From: Polyangiaceae bacterium
GTDB lineage: Bacteria > Myxococcota_A > Polyangia > Polyangiales > Polyangiaceae
DNA: 34,109 nt
Assembly (NCBI GenBank): GCA_009781005.1
Contig: WQYX01000044.1
Span: 1 to 34,109, forward strand
Direction: 5' to 3'
Each line of letters opens with the position of its first letter. The stretch's first letter is position 1. Below, in pieces: positions 34,054-34,109 of the stretch. A program made the translations under genes and the position numbers. The notes under the pieces were generated by a model. That model saw only the letters and a program-made list of their open reading frames with translations. It was not told the origin of the DNA and ran no database searches.

Positions 34054-34109
34054 CTTACGCGGGCTCCTCGCGCTCCGCCCTAGCCTCGATTCGCTCGCGA
34101 CGGCTGGTA

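Overview
The window is about 34 kb of high-GC bacterial chromosome, and every major gene in it appears intact. The gene style points to a myxobacterium (Myxococcota, probably a Polyangiales relative). Indicators are an MJ0042-type zinc ribbon joined by a long Asp-Leu-Pro linker to a TPR array, a cysteine-rich Gly/Lys/Cys repeat lipoprotein, many lipoproteins and outer-membrane barrels, a bacterial enhancer-binding-protein two-component pair, and the futalosine-route menaquinone enzyme MqnD. This placement is an inference from gene style; there is no rRNA or tRNA here to settle it.

Layout, left to right. (1) 213-2635: a tight rightward envelope operon of two tandem paralogous FixH/YtkA-like lipoproteins, an outer-membrane barrel and a redoxin lipoprotein. 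(2) 2640-2850: a cluster of REP-type palindromes led by GTAG. (3) A leftward NAD-binding SDR-like gene and a rightward Fic-domain protein, then a structured non-coding stretch and a bidirectional terminator. (4) A leftward Cys-rich repeat lipoprotein and a rightward VOC protein. (5) A 1155-residue zinc-ribbon/DLP/TPR membrane protein (leftward), a divergent EamA transporter, and uvrA. (6) htpG and a DksA/TraR-type regulator (leftward), then an RNase HII-like protein of unknown function. (7) gcvP translationally coupled to a small lipoprotein gene. (8) A REP-associated tyrosine transposase (RAYT) with its own REPIN. (9) A DsbD-like thiol-disulfide exchanger and a CPBP membrane protease. (10) A leftward five-gene operon: histidine kinase, sigma-54 response regulator, BtuF-like binding protein, TlyA methyltransferase, MFS exporter. 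(11) An outer-membrane barrel, mqnD and a fumarylacetoacetate-hydrolase family protein.

Much of the unusual content is in short repeats. A roughly 122-bp element with imperfect terminal inverted repeats occurs twice, each time ending exactly on the stop codon of a leftward gene, and a solo right end lies just upstream of uvrA. GTAG-headed REP hairpins occur in two places 20 kb apart. One REPIN is embedded in frame inside the RAYT coding sequence and a second supplies that gene's C-terminus and stop codon. A third kind of hairpin (CGTAC-N5-GTACG) appears near both window ends.

The best candidates for undescribed biology are the FixH-like lipoprotein/barrel/redoxin operon, the RNase HII-like protein that lacks one expected catalytic Asp, the Cys-rich repeat lipoprotein, the stop-codon-overlapping repeat element, and the REPIN-in-RAYT arrangement. 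No CRISPR array, prophage, tRNA or rRNA was seen.
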